From: a bacterium
GTDB taxonomy: Bacteria > Zixibacteria > MSB-5A5 > WJJR01
NCBI GenBank assembly: GCA_021813505.1
Contig: JAKAKI010000008.1
Coordinates: 1 to 64,000 of the forward strand
Length of the DNA: 64,000 nt
Direction of reading: 5' to 3'
Position 1 is the first letter of the stretch, and every line of letters begins with the position of its first letter. Shown piece by piece: positions 42,682-52,154 of the stretch. Position numbers and translations under genes: made by a program. A model generated the notes under the pieces. The model saw only the letters and a program-made list of their open reading frames with translations. It was not told the DNA's origin and ran no database searches.

Positions 42682-44214
42682 ATGAAGAAACAGTGGCTGG
42701 TTACAATTCTGGCTGGAATCGCCATCGCTTTGTGTCTCATGACTCCTGTCGCCGAGGCGCAGGGCTTGGTCGGCAATACGTTTCAGAATTGGAACCTGCT
42801 GCCCGGAGGGGCTCGGGCACGGGGCATGGGCGGGGCTTTCCTCGGTGTTTCCAACGACGCCACCGCGGCCACATGGAATCCTGCCGGCTTGATCTACAAT
42901 GAAGGGGTTTCGCTAACGACGAATTACAGCTTGTCCCATGTGGGCTTGGATCTCAACCGGACGGCGCCGGGCCAGGGATTGCAGCCGCGTTCGCAGAACG
43001 CGAACCTGTCCAATCTGTCGGCGGCGGCCTTTCTGGCGCCCTTGACTCTGCAGGAGCATGAATTCGTCCTCTCGGTCTACTACGATCGCGTTCAGGATCT
43101 CTTCGCGAGGGGTGAGTTTGTGACCGATCAGCCCAGCGGCGATCTGGGGACGAGCAGACCGTTCCTGGCGAATTTTGACATGACGGGGAATCTGGCCATG
43201 GTCGGACTCGGATTCGGCACCGTCCTCAAGGGTCCGCTCACCGGCGGCCTCACACTGAATCTGGCGACCGGTGACGGCAGTGAGCGCCATCGCGAGCATA
43301 TTGACTACAGCGCATTCACTGGAGCTGAATACGATTCCATCAACTGGACTGACAAATCGAATCTGGATTACTCCGGCCTCAACGTGAAGCTCGGATTGCT
43401 CTACAAAAAAGAGCGCTGGACTGCTGCCATGATTTTCGTGCCGGGTTGGACTCTGACCCAGACGCTCCGCTACGAGGCTCAGTACTTCCGCTATCACAAC
43501 GAGATCGAGCAGCCGTCATCGGTCATGCTGACCGGCCCTCAGGGTACCAAGCGGCGGATCTCGATTCCGTATACCGTGGGATTGGGCGGAACGTATCGTC
43601 TGACAGACAACGTCATGCTGGCTGCCGATTACCAATTCCGGCCGTTTAAGCGTGAGGGTTCCTATCAGTTCCAGATGGATCCACATGCTCCTGATTCCGC
43701 GTACGAGACCATGCAGACGGACTGGTACAATCTCCAGCAGGTTCGGTTGGGCGTCGAGTACATGAAGGAAACCAAATATGGTATCGTTCCCCTCCGGATG
43801 GGCGTCCGCAACGAGCCGATGTTGATTGGAAACACATCGGGTGCGCGGACGATCTTCGACGAGCGCTCCGACCCGGTCAAAGGCGAACTTCGTTCGACTT
43901 ACTTTATTCCAATCACGACTCCCGGCAGTGAGGGCGACCAAATTATGGGGTGGACCCTGGCGCTAGGATCGGGGATCCACTGGTCCCAGGTCCATCTTGA
44001 TCTCTCGCTTGAGTTCACCGGCTATTCTTACAAAGAGGATAACGCCAGCATTCGGATGATCCGCCAGTGTCCGAGCTGCCCCGACCTCGGTCCCGAAGAC
44101 AACGTGGCTACCGATGAATGGGGACGCCGCGTCACCGACGAGTTGGGCACCTATTCCCGGGAGTACAAGGACAATCGGATGAGGTTCTCTCTCAACTTCA
44201 CGGGGTACTTCTAG
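42682..44214 (+). CDS. Outer-membrane beta-barrel protein, FadL/PorV-like
   Basis: 510 residues from the ATG at 42682 with AGGGAAGGA upstream. Signal peptide about 1-27 (WLVTILAGIAIALCLMTPVAEA). Mature N-terminus reads NLLPGGARARGMGGAFLGVSNDATAATWNPAGL, the conserved entry of the FadL/OmpP1 and PorV barrels. The rest alternates aromatic strands (LTLNLATGDGSE, YTVGLGGTYRLTDNVMLAADYQF) and ends in Phe (LNFTGYF), the usual barrel end. PorV is the shuttle of type IX secretion in Bacteroidota. Two proteins here have type IX-like C-terminal modules, so a PorV role is possible, but a long-chain hydrocarbon uptake channel is equally compatible. Confidence 0.82.
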   Translation: MKKQWLVTILAGIAIALCLMTPVAEAQGLVGNTFQNWNLLPGGARARGMGGAFLGVSNDATAATWNPAGLIYNEGVSLTTNYSLSHVGLDLNRTAPGQGLQPRSQNANLSNLSAAAFLAPLTLQEHEFVLSVYYDRVQDLFARGEFVTDQPSGDLGTSRPFLANFDMTGNLAMVGLGFGTVLKGPLTGGLTLNLATGDGSERHREHIDYSAFTGAEYDSINWTDKSNLDYSGLNVKLGLLYKKERWTAAMIFVPGWTLTQTLRYEAQYFRYHNEIEQPSSVMLTGPQGTKRRISIPYTVGLGGTYRLTDNVMLAADYQFRPFKREGSYQFQMDPHAPDSAYETMQTDWYNLQQVRLGVEYMKETKYGIVPLRMGVRNEPMLIGNTSGARTIFDERSDPVKGELRSTYFIPITTPGSEGDQIMGWTLALGSGIHWSQVHLDLSLEFTGYSYKEDNASIRMIRQCPSCPDLGPEDNVATDEWGRRVTDELGTYSREYKDNRMRFSLNFTGYF

Positions 44215-44287
44215 GAATCGGCCACGGCCCGGTCAAGTTCTGGAGGACCCGGCCGACGATATAAGGGCAACAGAGTAGAAAGGTCCA

Positions 44288-44992
44288 ATGGCGACAACGC
44301 AAGCCACTTCCAAGCGACTCACGAAGCACCAGTTGAAGCAGGATGCCTTCACGACGGCGATCTTTGCCGGGCGCGAGTGGATCCAGCAAAATCTCCGAAT
44401 TGCCCTCATGGGCCTCGGCGGTATCGTGGCCATCCTCGCAATCGTCTGGGGAATCAACTACTACCGCACCAGCCAGGCCGCACAGGCGAATTCGCTGTTT
44501 GGCCAGGCCGGCGTAGATATCCGGGGTGGAAACCTCGCTGCCGGTATCATCAGCCTGCGCAAACTGGTTGATGAGCACTCCGGAGCGACGGTGGCCGGGA
44601 TCGCCTGTGTTCAACTGGCGGACGCCTATTTCCAGCAACGGACTTTCGACGACGCCAAGAAGTACTTTCAGAAATACATCGATTCGTATGGGAACGACCC
44701 GACCATGAGCGCTGCCGCGTGGAGCGGGCTGGCCGCCATCGACGAACAAGCCTCTGCCAATGCCGACGCGGCGCAAAAATTCATGAAGGCGGCGGGGTTC
44801 ATTCCTAAGACCTTTCAGGCCGCGGAGTATCTGCGAGGAGCGCTCCGTTGTGCCTTCGCCGCCAAGGACTCTGCTCTGGCCACTCAGATCTTCTCGGCCC
44901 TCGAGAAGGACTACGGTCCCAACGATCAGAATGTCCGTCTGGCCCGCCAGGACATGATTGAGAACAAGTTTCTCGAAACCCAGGTCAACTGA
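44288..44992 (+). CDS. Tetratricopeptide-repeat protein, YfgM-like
   Basis: 234 residues, AAAGG before the ATG. A short basic cytosolic N-terminus is followed by one membrane helix at about 37-60 (IALMGLGGIVAILAIVWGINYY). The rest is helical TPR-like sequence (QANSLFGQAGVDIRGGNLAAGIISL, QLADAYFQQRTFDDAKKYFQKYIDSY, AAWSGLAAIDEQ). The arrangement matches the YfgM/TPR_21 group. In E. coli, YfgM associates with SecYEG and helps periplasmic folding. It follows the FadL/PorV-like gene by 73 bp and may be transcribed with it. Confidence 0.8.
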   Translation: MATTQATSKRLTKHQLKQDAFTTAIFAGREWIQQNLRIALMGLGGIVAILAIVWGINYYRTSQAAQANSLFGQAGVDIRGGNLAAGIISLRKLVDEHSGATVAGIACVQLADAYFQQRTFDDAKKYFQKYIDSYGNDPTMSAAAWSGLAAIDEQASANADAAQKFMKAAGFIPKTFQAAEYLRGALRCAFAAKDSALATQIFSALEKDYGPNDQNVRLARQDMIENKFLETQVN

Positions 44993-45016
44993 GGCAGATT
45001 TCCCCAAAGTCAGCTT

Positions 45017-45081
45017 GTGGCACGGGTCGAAAGACCCGTGTTTCATTTGGGCCCTCCAGCCCTTGAAACAATTGTTGCCAC
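45017..45081. repeat. Palindromic repeat after the TPR gene
   Basis: cacgggtc, gaaa, gacccgtg form a perfect hairpin (45021-45040). Outer gtggca (45017-45022) pairs with tgccac (45076-45081). It may terminate the TPR transcript. It is related in its cacggg core to the palindrome at 6960-6980. Confidence 0.55.
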
Positions 45082-45111
45082 CCGGGAACGCCTCAGGTAT
45101 TTTCAACCCAG

Positions 45112-45528
45112 ATGAGTGAACAGGGTACCATCGATCCGGCACCGGAATCGCCTCGCATTCCGGTGGAAGAGCCTGCAGGGGAGCGGCTTTTTCCAGGATT
45201 CGCCGAACCCGTGCCACTCTCCGAGGAAATCGAAGAGGGGCGCGCCCCCGCGATCATGGCCTATATCCCGTTCGGCTGCTTTGTTGCCCTGGTGCGCTAC
45301 CGCCACAATGCCTTCGCGGTGCGTCACGGCAAGCAGGGTCTCTTTCTCACGTTTTGTGAAATGCTGGCCGGGCTGTTCCTGATTCCCCGCTTGTCGGAAT
45401 ACTTCTGGGTAACAGTCGTGTTCGCGTCGCTCGCCTCCACGGTCACCGGCGTGTATTACGCACTTCAGGGCCGTGAGTGGACCATTCCAATCATTGGGAA
45501 GTGGTTCGACGAACACATGAAGATCTGA
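45112..45528 (+). CDS. DUF4870/Tic20-like membrane protein
   Basis: 138 residues. The first 45 are Pro/Glu-rich and soluble. Residues about 47-130 hold three hydrophobic segments: IMAYIPFGCFVALV, then VRHGKQGLFLTFCEMLAGLFLI and FWVTVVFASLASTVTGVYYAL. The RHGKQGLFL block fits the His-x-x-QGL motif of DUF4870/Tic20-like small membrane proteins. Function of these in bacteria is not established. No strong ribosome-binding site is visible before the ATG. Confidence 0.65.
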   Translation: MSEQGTIDPAPESPRIPVEEPAGERLFPGFAEPVPLSEEIEEGRAPAIMAYIPFGCFVALVRYRHNAFAVRHGKQGLFLTFCEMLAGLFLIPRLSEYFWVTVVFASLASTVTGVYYALQGREWTIPIIGKWFDEHMKI

Positions 45529-45660
45529 AGAATCCACTCAATGATTTGGGAAAGATCAGGAACATGGCGCTGCCGTGACGGCCGGGCGCGGAACTCTCAC
45601 AATGGCCGCATTGTTCGCACGGCTGTCCCAGAACTTCCTTCAGAGATCGGATAACCGAAA

Positions 45661-47148
45661 ATGTCTGTAACTCCAAAACCACTTCTCGTTGCCAAAAGTC
45701 AGCGAGATCTATGTCTCTTGCCGCAGATGGCCAATCGCCACGGGCTGATCGCCGGCGCCACCGGGACCGGGAAGACGGTCACGCTGCAGGTGATGGCGGA
45801 GAGTTTCAGCCGTATTGGCGTGCCGGTGTTCCTGGCGGACGTCAAGGGAGACCTGGCCGGTATCAGCCAGCCTGGCAGCGATACGCCCAAGGTCAGCGAA
45901 CGCCGCAAGCTGCTCGATCTCGGCGGCGTGCCATTTGCCGGATGTCCTGTCGTGCTTTGGGATCTATTCGGCGACGCAGGGCACCCGGTACGGGCCACCA
46001 CATCGGAGATGGGGCCGCTGCTTTTATCCCGCCTGTTGAATCTCAACGAGACGCAAAGTGGCGTGCTCACACTCGTGTTCAAGATCGCCGACGACAGTGG
46101 CCTTTTGCTGCTCGATGCCAAGGATCTTCGCGCCATGCTGCAGTATGTTGGCGACCACGCCTCAGAGTTCACGACCGAGTATGGACGCATCTCCGCCGCC
46201 AGCATCGGGACAATCCAACGCGGTCTGCTGACGCTGGATGAGCAGGGGGGAGACAAGTTTTTCGGGGAGCCGGCGCTCAATTTGGATGATCTGATTCAGA
46301 CCGATTCGAACGGACACGGCGTAGTCAATATCCTCGCCGCAGATCGTCTGATGCAGTCGCCGCGCATCTATGCGACATTCCTTCTCTGGCTCCTCTCGGA
46401 ACTATTCGAGCAGCTTCCCGAAACCGGCGACCCGGCCAAACCGAAGCTCGTGTTCTTCTTCGATGAGGCGCATCTGATCTTCAACGATGCTCCCCAGGCG
46501 CTCCTGGAGAAAGTCGAACAGGTGGTTCGGCTGATCCGCTCCAAAGGTGTCGGTGTCTACTTCGTATCGCAGAATCCGCTCGACATCCCGGATGTCGTGC
46601 TTGGCCAGTTGGGTAATCGCGTGCAGCACGCGTTGCGCGCATTTACCCCCCGTGACCAGAAAGCCGTGCGTGCCGCCGCCGAAACATTCCGAAGCAATCC
46701 GGCTCTCGACGTCGAGAAAGTGATCGGCGAACTGGGTGTCGGGGAGGCACTCGTTTCGTTCCTGGATGAAAAGGGCTCGCCGGGCATCGTGGAACGGGCC
46801 TTCGTTTGTCCTCCGGCAAGCCAGATCGGCCCGATCACACCGCCTCAGCGCCAGCAATTGATTCGTGGCTCGGTGCTCTTCGGCCAGTATGAAAATGTGA
46901 TCGACCGTGAATCGGCTTTCGAGCGGCTCAAAGCCCAGCGGCCGATCGGCGTCGAGACGCGTGCTCCTGAGATCGAGGCGCAGCGACCGGTCGAACGGCC
47001 GATGAGCACCGGGCGCCCGGGACGGCCGCGCGAGGACATGATGACCGCCATGGCCAAGAGTGCCGCCCGCGCCGTGGGCAGCCAGCTTGGCCGGCAGATT
47101 ATCCGGGGTGTGCTTGGTTCCATCCTGGGTGGCCGCGGGAGGATATGA
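45661..47148 (+). CDS. HerA-like ATPase, DUF853 family
   Basis: 495 residues. Walker A is [12 protein letters not shown] near residue 33, Walker B is [12 protein letters not shown] near 265, and a sensor/arginine-finger-like segment is [39 protein letters not shown]. This is the HerA/FtsK-related DUF853 type, as in E. coli YjgR. The conserved core motifs [12 protein letters not shown] and [18 protein letters not shown] are present. Related HerA proteins form hexameric DNA translocases with NurA nuclease; no NurA is adjacent here. The C-terminus is basic ([24 protein letters not shown]). Cytosolic; substrate unknown. Confidence 0.88.
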   Translation: MSVTPKPLLVAKSQRDLCLLPQMANRHGLIAGATGTGKTVTLQVMAESFSRIGVPVFLADVKGDLAGISQPGSDTPKVSERRKLLDLGGVPFAGCPVVLWDLFGDAGHPVRATTSEMGPLLLSRLLNLNETQSGVLTLVFKIADDSGLLLLDAKDLRAMLQYVGDHASEFTTEYGRISAASIGTIQRGLLTLDEQGGDKFFGEPALNLDDLIQTDSNGHGVVNILAADRLMQSPRIYATFLLWLLSELFEQLPETGDPAKPKLVFFFDEAHLIFNDAPQALLEKVEQVVRLIRSKGVGVYFVSQNPLDIPDVVLGQLGNRVQHALRAFTPRDQKAVRAAAETFRSNPALDVEKVIGELGVGEALVSFLDEKGSPGIVERAFVCPPASQIGPITPPQRQQLIRGSVLFGQYENVIDRESAFERLKAQRPIGVETRAPEIEAQRPVERPMSTGRPGRPREDMMTAMAKSAARAVGSQLGRQIIRGVLGSILGGRGRI

Positions 47149-47206
47149 TTGACGCGGTGTGACCCCGTCCGTATCAATCCCGACCGGGCTCATGGGAGGA
47201 CTGCTT

Positions 47207-47818
47207 ATGCCGGCGGGACAAGCGAACACTTCAAAACTGAGTTTCCACCCTCTGACACCGGATCGATGGAGTGATCTGGAGTTGTTGTTCGGTTTACGCG
47301 GCGCCTGCGGTGGATGCTGGTGTATGTCCCCGCGCGTCCCCAGATCGATCTTTATTCGCAGCCAGGGTGACGGCAACAAGCGCGCGTTCAAGCGCATCGT
47401 TCGTGCGGGCGAGGAACCGGGGATTCTGGCGTACTCCGGCAAAACACCGGTCGGATGGTGTGCGCTCGCTCCGCGCGAGGTGTTCAAACGGCTCGAAAAG
47501 TCCCGTGTGCTGAAACCGGTCGACGATGCGCCGGTTTGGTCCGTCGTCTGTTTCTTCGTGGCCCGGCCGTATCGGCGCACGGGGATCAGCGTCCGGTTGC
47601 TTGAGGCCGCTGTGGCGTATGCGAAACGGCGCGGGGCGCGCATTGTCGAGGGATACCCATTCGATTACGAGTCGAAGAAGACTCCCGATGCCTTCGTGTG
47701 GACCGGGCTGGTCGGGACATTCCGAGATGCCGGATTCACCGAGGTTGCTCGGCGCTCCGCAACCCGGCCCATCATGCGCTACTCCATCGCCCCTGTGAAA
47801 CGAGGACGCAAGGAATGA
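47207..47818 (+). CDS. GNAT-family acetyltransferase
   Basis: 203 residues from the ATG at 47207 with GGGAGGA six bases upstream. The GNAT core is visible as PVGWCALAPREVF, then VWSVVCFFVARPYRRTGISVRLLEAAVAYAKRRGARIVEGYP, which carries the acetyl-CoA-binding R/Q-x-x-G-x-A/S loop (RRTGIS). The N-terminal part has a Cys-rich CGGCWC motif typical of a GNAT subgroup of unknown substrate. The stop overlaps the start of tag by 4 bp (ATGA), so the two genes are translated together. The acetylated substrate is unknown. Confidence 0.82.
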   Translation: MPAGQANTSKLSFHPLTPDRWSDLELLFGLRGACGGCWCMSPRVPRSIFIRSQGDGNKRAFKRIVRAGEEPGILAYSGKTPVGWCALAPREVFKRLEKSRVLKPVDDAPVWSVVCFFVARPYRRTGISVRLLEAAVAYAKRRGARIVEGYPFDYESKKTPDAFVWTGLVGTFRDAGFTEVARRSATRPIMRYSIAPVKRGRKE

Positions 47819-48417
47819 GTCCCAAAAAGAAAGCGAAGCGAACGACTGCCGCGAATCTCCTTGGCCGTTGCCCCTGGCCCGCCGATGATCCGCTGATGAT
47901 CGCCTACCATGACACCGAGTGGGGAACGCCGTTGCACGATGATCAACGTCTGTTCGAATTCATGATTCTCGATGCCTTTCAGGCAGGCTTAAGCTGGTCC
48001 ACTATTCTGCGCAAACGCGAGAACTTCCGGCGTGCCCTGGCCGGATTCGACCCGCTCAAAGTCGCCCGGTTCGATGCGGCGGATGTCCGCCGGCTTCTCG
48101 CTGACGCCGGGATCATTCGCAATCGGCTCAAGGTCGCAGCCGCCATCTCCAATGCGCAGGCGTTCCTTCAGACCCAGAAAGAATTCGGCACATTCGATCG
48201 CTACATCTGGAGTTTCGTCGGCGGCAAACCGATCAAGAACCGCCGGAGAACTCTCAAACAGATTCCCCCACAGTCCCAAGAAGCCGAAGCCATGAGCCGC
48301 GATTTGCGCGACCGGGGATTCAAATTCGTCGGACCGACGATCTGCTACGCCTTCATGCAGGCAGCCGGGATGGTCAACGACCACCTCGTCAGTTGCTTTC
48401 GGCACTGTCAGGTTTGA
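47815..48417 (+). CDS. tag: DNA-3-methyladenine glycosylase I
   Basis: 200 residues from the ATG that overlaps the GNAT stop; AAGGA precedes it. It removes 3-methyladenine from alkylated DNA. The zinc site of Tag is visible: Cys in GRCPWP, His in AYHDTEWG, and His/Cys in NDHLVSCFRH near the C-terminus. YHDTEWGTPLHDDQRLFEFMILDAFQAGLSWSTIL is the standard N-terminal block, and RNRLKVAAAISNAQ lies in the helix-hairpin-helix region. Length matches the family. Pairing with a GNAT gene is seen here only as gene overlap. Confidence 0.93.
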   Translation: MSPKKKAKRTTAANLLGRCPWPADDPLMIAYHDTEWGTPLHDDQRLFEFMILDAFQAGLSWSTILRKRENFRRALAGFDPLKVARFDAADVRRLLADAGIIRNRLKVAAAISNAQAFLQTQKEFGTFDRYIWSFVGGKPIKNRRRTLKQIPPQSQEAEAMSRDLRDRGFKFVGPTICYAFMQAAGMVNDHLVSCFRHCQV

Positions 48418-48668
48418 ATTCAGTTCATCGCTGGATACTTTGGAGCAAGAGTGCAAGAAAATGCCGCCCCGCCTCTTGACAAAGTGCCTACCACACGCCA
48501 CATTGTAAATAGTGGGACAAGCGGCATCTATGGCGCTGCTACCGATGGTGTCGGATCGGTCCCGCTGGCACACTCAACTGAGTCTTTGAATACGTTGTGA
48601 TTGAGGTCGTGGCCCTGCTCAAATTCCTGGGAGTAGAACGGACTTGCATTTCAAAGGGAGGATGTAAC

Positions 48669-51059
48669 ATGAGCAAGCGTTACATGGTTCGTTGGTCCAT
48701 TGCCATGGTTGTGGCATGGCTCGGAATCCTGACAGCTATCTGCCATGCTCAGAGCTTCTGCTTCGTGCGAGACAAGTATTCAGTTGGATCCGGTCCACGC
48801 TCGATCTTTGCTGGCCATTTAAACGCCGACGGTTACCAGGACCTAATAGTTGCGAATTCGGGTAGCAACAACATCTCGATTCTCCTCAACAATGCAAATG
48901 GGAGTTTCGGCGGTCCAACGAATTATGCGGTGGGGATTGAACCCTTCTCTGTCTATTCCGGTGACGTTGACAATGACAACGATGTTGATGTGGTGGTCGC
49001 GAACAAAGGAGGAAACAGTATTTCGATCCTGAAGAACAACGGAAGCGGAAGCTTTGGCGCTCCAGCAAACTATGGGACAGGCGACGGCCCGCTGTCGGTT
49101 ATTCTTGCCAGGCTCAACGGCGACGCTTGGTTGGACATTGCGGTGGCTTGTTCTACAAGCAGCTGCGTGTCAGTCCTCTTGAATAATGGAAACGGGAATT
49201 TCGCTTCAAAGGTGGACTACTCCGTTGGATCCTCGCCGAGCTCAATGACAGTCTGCGATGCTAACAATGACGGCAGACTCGACCTAGTCGTAGGCCATAG
49301 CCTTCGAAGCTTCTCCTTGCTGTACAACAATGGGGGAGGCGGTTTCTCCCTCTGGGGTCCCTATACCGCCGCTCTGGAACCGATCAGTGGAATTGCTTCG
49401 GCGAATTTCGATTCGGATGCTTATGCCGATCTTGCACTTGTGAGCAAGAGTGCAGGGTACATATGGGTTGAGTTTGGCTTGGGCGGCGCATCCTACGCGC
49501 AATGGGAAAGACGAAGCTCGTTTGGCCCAAGTGCGGTTGTTGCTGCCCCTCTTTGCGAATTTCAGAATTCGGCACCGGATCTTGTGGTCGCCAACTTCGA
49601 CAGTAATAGCGTCTCGGTCTACCGGAACTTCGCAGCCGCGGAGCAACGCTTCTATGAACGAGTAAACTACGGTGTGGGTACTCACCCATCCTCGGTCGTA
49701 GCAAGCGATATGGACGGTGACGGTGATAGGGAACTGGCGGTCGCGAACTTCGGCAGTAATGACGTTACGATTCTGCGGGGCAATGGGAACTGGACCTTTG
49801 GACCTATTCCCACGGACTCCTTTCCAAACGCGGTATGTGCTGTCGATATTGATGGGGATGGCGATCTCGACCTGGCGGTTGCCAATTGGGGGAGCAACAC
49901 TGTGACAATAGTGAAGAACAACGGCCAAAAGAACGTCGTATGGGGGGGAGGCTATGGCGTTGGAGCTCATCCAAACTCAATCGCTTCCACGGATTTGAAT
50001 GGGGACGGCCATTCCGATTTGGTGATTGCCAATCAGGGGAGCAATAATATTTCGGTCCTGATGAACCTAGGGGATGGAACGCTCGCGCCCGCCGTCAACT
50101 ACTCGGCGGGAGTTTCGCCCCGGTCGATCTGCGCCTCCGATCTTGACCACGATGGGGACTTCGATCTAGCTGTTGTTGCCAACGGCAATGGTATCTTGGT
50201 GCTGAAGAACAATGGGAACGGAACCATTGCCGGCCCCACGGCGTATTCTGTAAGCTATGTTGTTTCCCTGGTTGCAGCAGATCTGGACGGCGATGGGTAT
50301 GACGATCTTGCTGGGGCAGGGGGGGACTTCTATTCCAGCGTTTCGGTTCTGAAAAACAATGGGAACGGAACCTTCGCTCTCACTGGAAGCTACGACTCTT
50401 ACAACGGGCCAGTGGCCATTGCTGCCGCTGACCTCGACGGGGACGGCGATCGCGATCTGGTGGTTGCTAACAACGGTTCGGGAACGATCTCGGTACTAAG
50501 GAACAATGGGAGCGGCACATTTGCAGCCGCCGAATACACTCACACGGGATCGAAGCCGACGTCAGTTTATGTCAGGGATTTGAATGGGGACCGGTACAGG
50601 GACGTAATCTTCACCGAAGGGGCGTTAGCAGGGTTAGGCGTCAATGTCCTCGTCTTGGGGAACGATGGAACAGCGCATTTCACATCCCAAGAGAGCTACG
50701 GCGTCGGCTACAATCCTACGAGCGTGATTGCAACCGACTTGGACGGTAATGGTAGTCCGGATCTGGCAGTGGCCAACTATTTTAGCAACAACATCTCCCT
50801 CGTTTTCAATTGCGGCCCGTCATGTATCTGTCCTGACCAGGGGGATGTCGCCAATAACGATGGAATTCTCGACGTGTCTGATGTCAATCAGTTGATTGCC
50901 ATTGCGTACAGTGGGGGCCCTGACGTCCAGGATCCCGACTGTCCTAGCACACGTGGTGATGTTAACGTCGATGGCACGGTGGATACATTCGACGTGGTCT
51001 ATCTAATTGGGACCGTGTTTCAAGGTGGCGAGGATCCCATCGACCCTTGTGGGCCCTAG
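48669..51059 (+). CDS. Secreted FG-GAP/VCBS beta-propeller protein with dockerin-like tail
   Basis: 796 residues from the ATG at 48669, preceded by GGGAGGATG. Signal peptide about 1-27 (WSIAMVVAWLGILTAICHAQ). Residues about 30-720 contain about 14 FG-GAP-type repeats of roughly 45-50 residues with the calcium loop pattern D-x-D-x-D-G-x-x-D and NNGNGTF strands (GDVDNDNDVDVVVANKGGN, DLDGDGDRDLVVANNGSG). They should fold as integrin-like beta-propellers. The C-terminal tail is dockerin-like: NNDGILDVSDVNQLI and GDVNVDGTVDTFDVVYLIG, ending GGEDPIDPCGP. Probably extracellular, calcium dependent; ligand unknown. Confidence 0.88.
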   Translation: MSKRYMVRWSIAMVVAWLGILTAICHAQSFCFVRDKYSVGSGPRSIFAGHLNADGYQDLIVANSGSNNISILLNNANGSFGGPTNYAVGIEPFSVYSGDVDNDNDVDVVVANKGGNSISILKNNGSGSFGAPANYGTGDGPLSVILARLNGDAWLDIAVACSTSSCVSVLLNNGNGNFASKVDYSVGSSPSSMTVCDANNDGRLDLVVGHSLRSFSLLYNNGGGGFSLWGPYTAALEPISGIASANFDSDAYADLALVSKSAGYIWVEFGLGGASYAQWERRSSFGPSAVVAAPLCEFQNSAPDLVVANFDSNSVSVYRNFAAAEQRFYERVNYGVGTHPSSVVASDMDGDGDRELAVANFGSNDVTILRGNGNWTFGPIPTDSFPNAVCAVDIDGDGDLDLAVANWGSNTVTIVKNNGQKNVVWGGGYGVGAHPNSIASTDLNGDGHSDLVIANQGSNNISVLMNLGDGTLAPAVNYSAGVSPRSICASDLDHDGDFDLAVVANGNGILVLKNNGNGTIAGPTAYSVSYVVSLVAADLDGDGYDDLAGAGGDFYSSVSVLKNNGNGTFALTGSYDSYNGPVAIAAADLDGDGDRDLVVANNGSGTISVLRNNGSGTFAAAEYTHTGSKPTSVYVRDLNGDRYRDVIFTEGALAGLGVNVLVLGNDGTAHFTSQESYGVGYNPTSVIATDLDGNGSPDLAVANYFSNNISLVFNCGPSCICPDQGDVANNDGILDVSDVNQLIAIAYSGGPDVQDPDCPSTRGDVNVDGTVDTFDVVYLIGTVFQGGEDPIDPCGP

Positions 51060-51127
51060 CCATCTTGACTGAGACGTCCCCTTCTGCTGACGAGGGAGCA
51101 CACACGGTAGCGCCCTCGAAAGTTGCC

Positions 51128-51155
51128 GGGCGCCCACACACAGGGGCGCCCCTAC
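51128..51155. repeat. GC palindrome related to 55632/55745 repeats
   Basis: gggcgcccacacacaggggc begins the unit; the arms gggcgcc and ggcgccc pair. It matches the two 33-bp repeats at 55632-55664 and 55745-55777 with small changes. It lies between the FG-GAP gene and the convergent receiver gene. Confidence 0.6.
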
Positions 51156-51190
51156 TGATGAAACCCGTTTCGCTGCGTGAAATCGGTCAC

Positions 51191-51589
51191 TTACAACACC
51201 GACGCGACCGCCTCAAACTGCTCCGCGAGGCGTCCGGCGAGCTGGTCGAGCCGGAATGGCTTTGCCAGAAGGTCGATGGCGCCGAGGCGCATGACTTCCT
51301 GACGGAGAGCATCAGAAGCGTAGCTTGAGATCGCGAATGTCGGCACCGGATGCGGGCTTTCATGCGCCTTCATCAGGAGGGGAATGGAGTTCCCGTCGTC
51401 GAGCTCGATGTCGGCGATGATGGCGTCGATGTCCCGCGACGAAAACGAGGCTAGAGCCCCCTTGAGCGATGTGGCGGAGACCGGCTCCCAGCCTCTCTCG
51501 GCAATCATGTCGCCGAGCAGTTCCAGGACCTGCGGGTTGTTCTCAACAACCAGCACCACCCGGCTCTTTTCGGTCATCGTACGCATCAT
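51191..51589 (-). CDS. Orphan CheY-like receiver protein
   Basis: 132 residues, a single response-regulator receiver domain with no output domain. The phosphoacceptor Asp is in AIIADIELDDGNSI. The Thr/Ser switch is in FAISSYAS and the conserved Lys in LLAKPFRLDQL. The usual Asp-Asp or Glu-Asp metal-binding pair after strand 1 reads Glu-Asn (VLVVENNPQVLEL), a variant that may alter magnesium binding. No kinase gene is adjacent; the nearest histidine kinase is 39 kb away. It could be a phosphorelay intermediate or regulator of motility or another protein. Start taken at the first of three nearby ATG codons, with no clear ribosome-binding site. Confidence 0.8.
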   Translation of the reverse strand: MMRTMTEKSRVVLVVENNPQVLELLGDMIAERGWEPVSATSLKGALASFSSRDIDAIIADIELDDGNSIPLLMKAHESPHPVPTFAISSYASDALRQEVMRLGAIDLLAKPFRLDQLAGRLAEQFEAVASVL

Positions 51590-51625
51590 TTCAAGAATCG
51601 GCAGTTCGGGTCGATCCTAAAGCAC

Positions 51626-51668
51626 CAAAAGAGTGTGGCGCTTCGCTGGAGGAGGTGCGAAGCGCCAC
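51626..51668 (-). terminator. Terminator after the 53-residue membrane protein gene
   Basis: gtggcgcttcgc (51635-51646) pairs perfectly with gcgaagcgccac (51657-51668). On the minus strand the stem is followed by ctctttt. It lies 43 bp past the stop of the small leftward gene. Confidence 0.75.
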
Positions 51669-51711
51669 GGGGAGGAGGAGACGAGAGGTCGAGCAGGGTG
51701 CTTGGTAGTAG

Positions 51712-51873
51712 TTAGATGGCGCCCCAGGGCAGTTGGGCGCCGTGGGCATCCGAGAACGTCAGGGCTATGACCAGTGCCGCCACGACCAGAAGCAGAAGCC
51801 ACAGGGTTGTGCGATCGGCCTGAGCGGTCGAGTAATTGGCTTTGCGATACGGATTACTGATTTGAGGCGACAT
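51712..51873 (-). CDS. Small single-span membrane protein
   Basis: 53 residues from the ATG at 51873, with GAGGAG about eight bases upstream; the longer frame to 51921 is not needed. A polar N-terminus of 22 residues is followed by one hydrophobic helix (TLWLLLLVVAALVIALTF) and a short tail. No homologous family is recognised. A dedicated ribosome-binding site and a perfect terminator downstream support it as a real gene despite its size. Confidence 0.6.
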   Translation of the reverse strand: MSPQISNPYRKANYSTAQADRTTLWLLLLVVAALVIALTFSDAHGAQLPWGAI

Positions 51874-52094
51874 CTTTGGCTCCTCGTTTGGCGGCTCATC
51901 ATCGAGCCAACACCATGTCACGCAACCCGCGTGCCTGAGAGATCACTTGAAGAACAGGTCGCATCTCATTGTCATGCAATGACTAACAAATTCGCGCGCG
52001 GAGCAGGTACCCCAGTATGGTGAGACGGGCGCAAAGAATATGAAGAGAGTTGCACCTGCTTCCCTACGCCGCTAGACTTTGGCGGTCCCCAAGC

Positions 52095-52122
52095 AAAAGG
52101 GCCCACAAACATCTGTGGGCCC
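52095..52122 (-). terminator. Rho-independent terminator after the 602-frame lipoprotein gene
   Basis: gggcccaca (52099-52107) pairs perfectly with tgtgggccc (52114-52122). On the minus strand the stem is followed by tttt (52095-52098). It lies 33 bp past the stop at 52155. Confidence 0.85.
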
Positions 52123-52154
52123 AAGGAATGCGGACGGCGATCAGGATTGATCAG

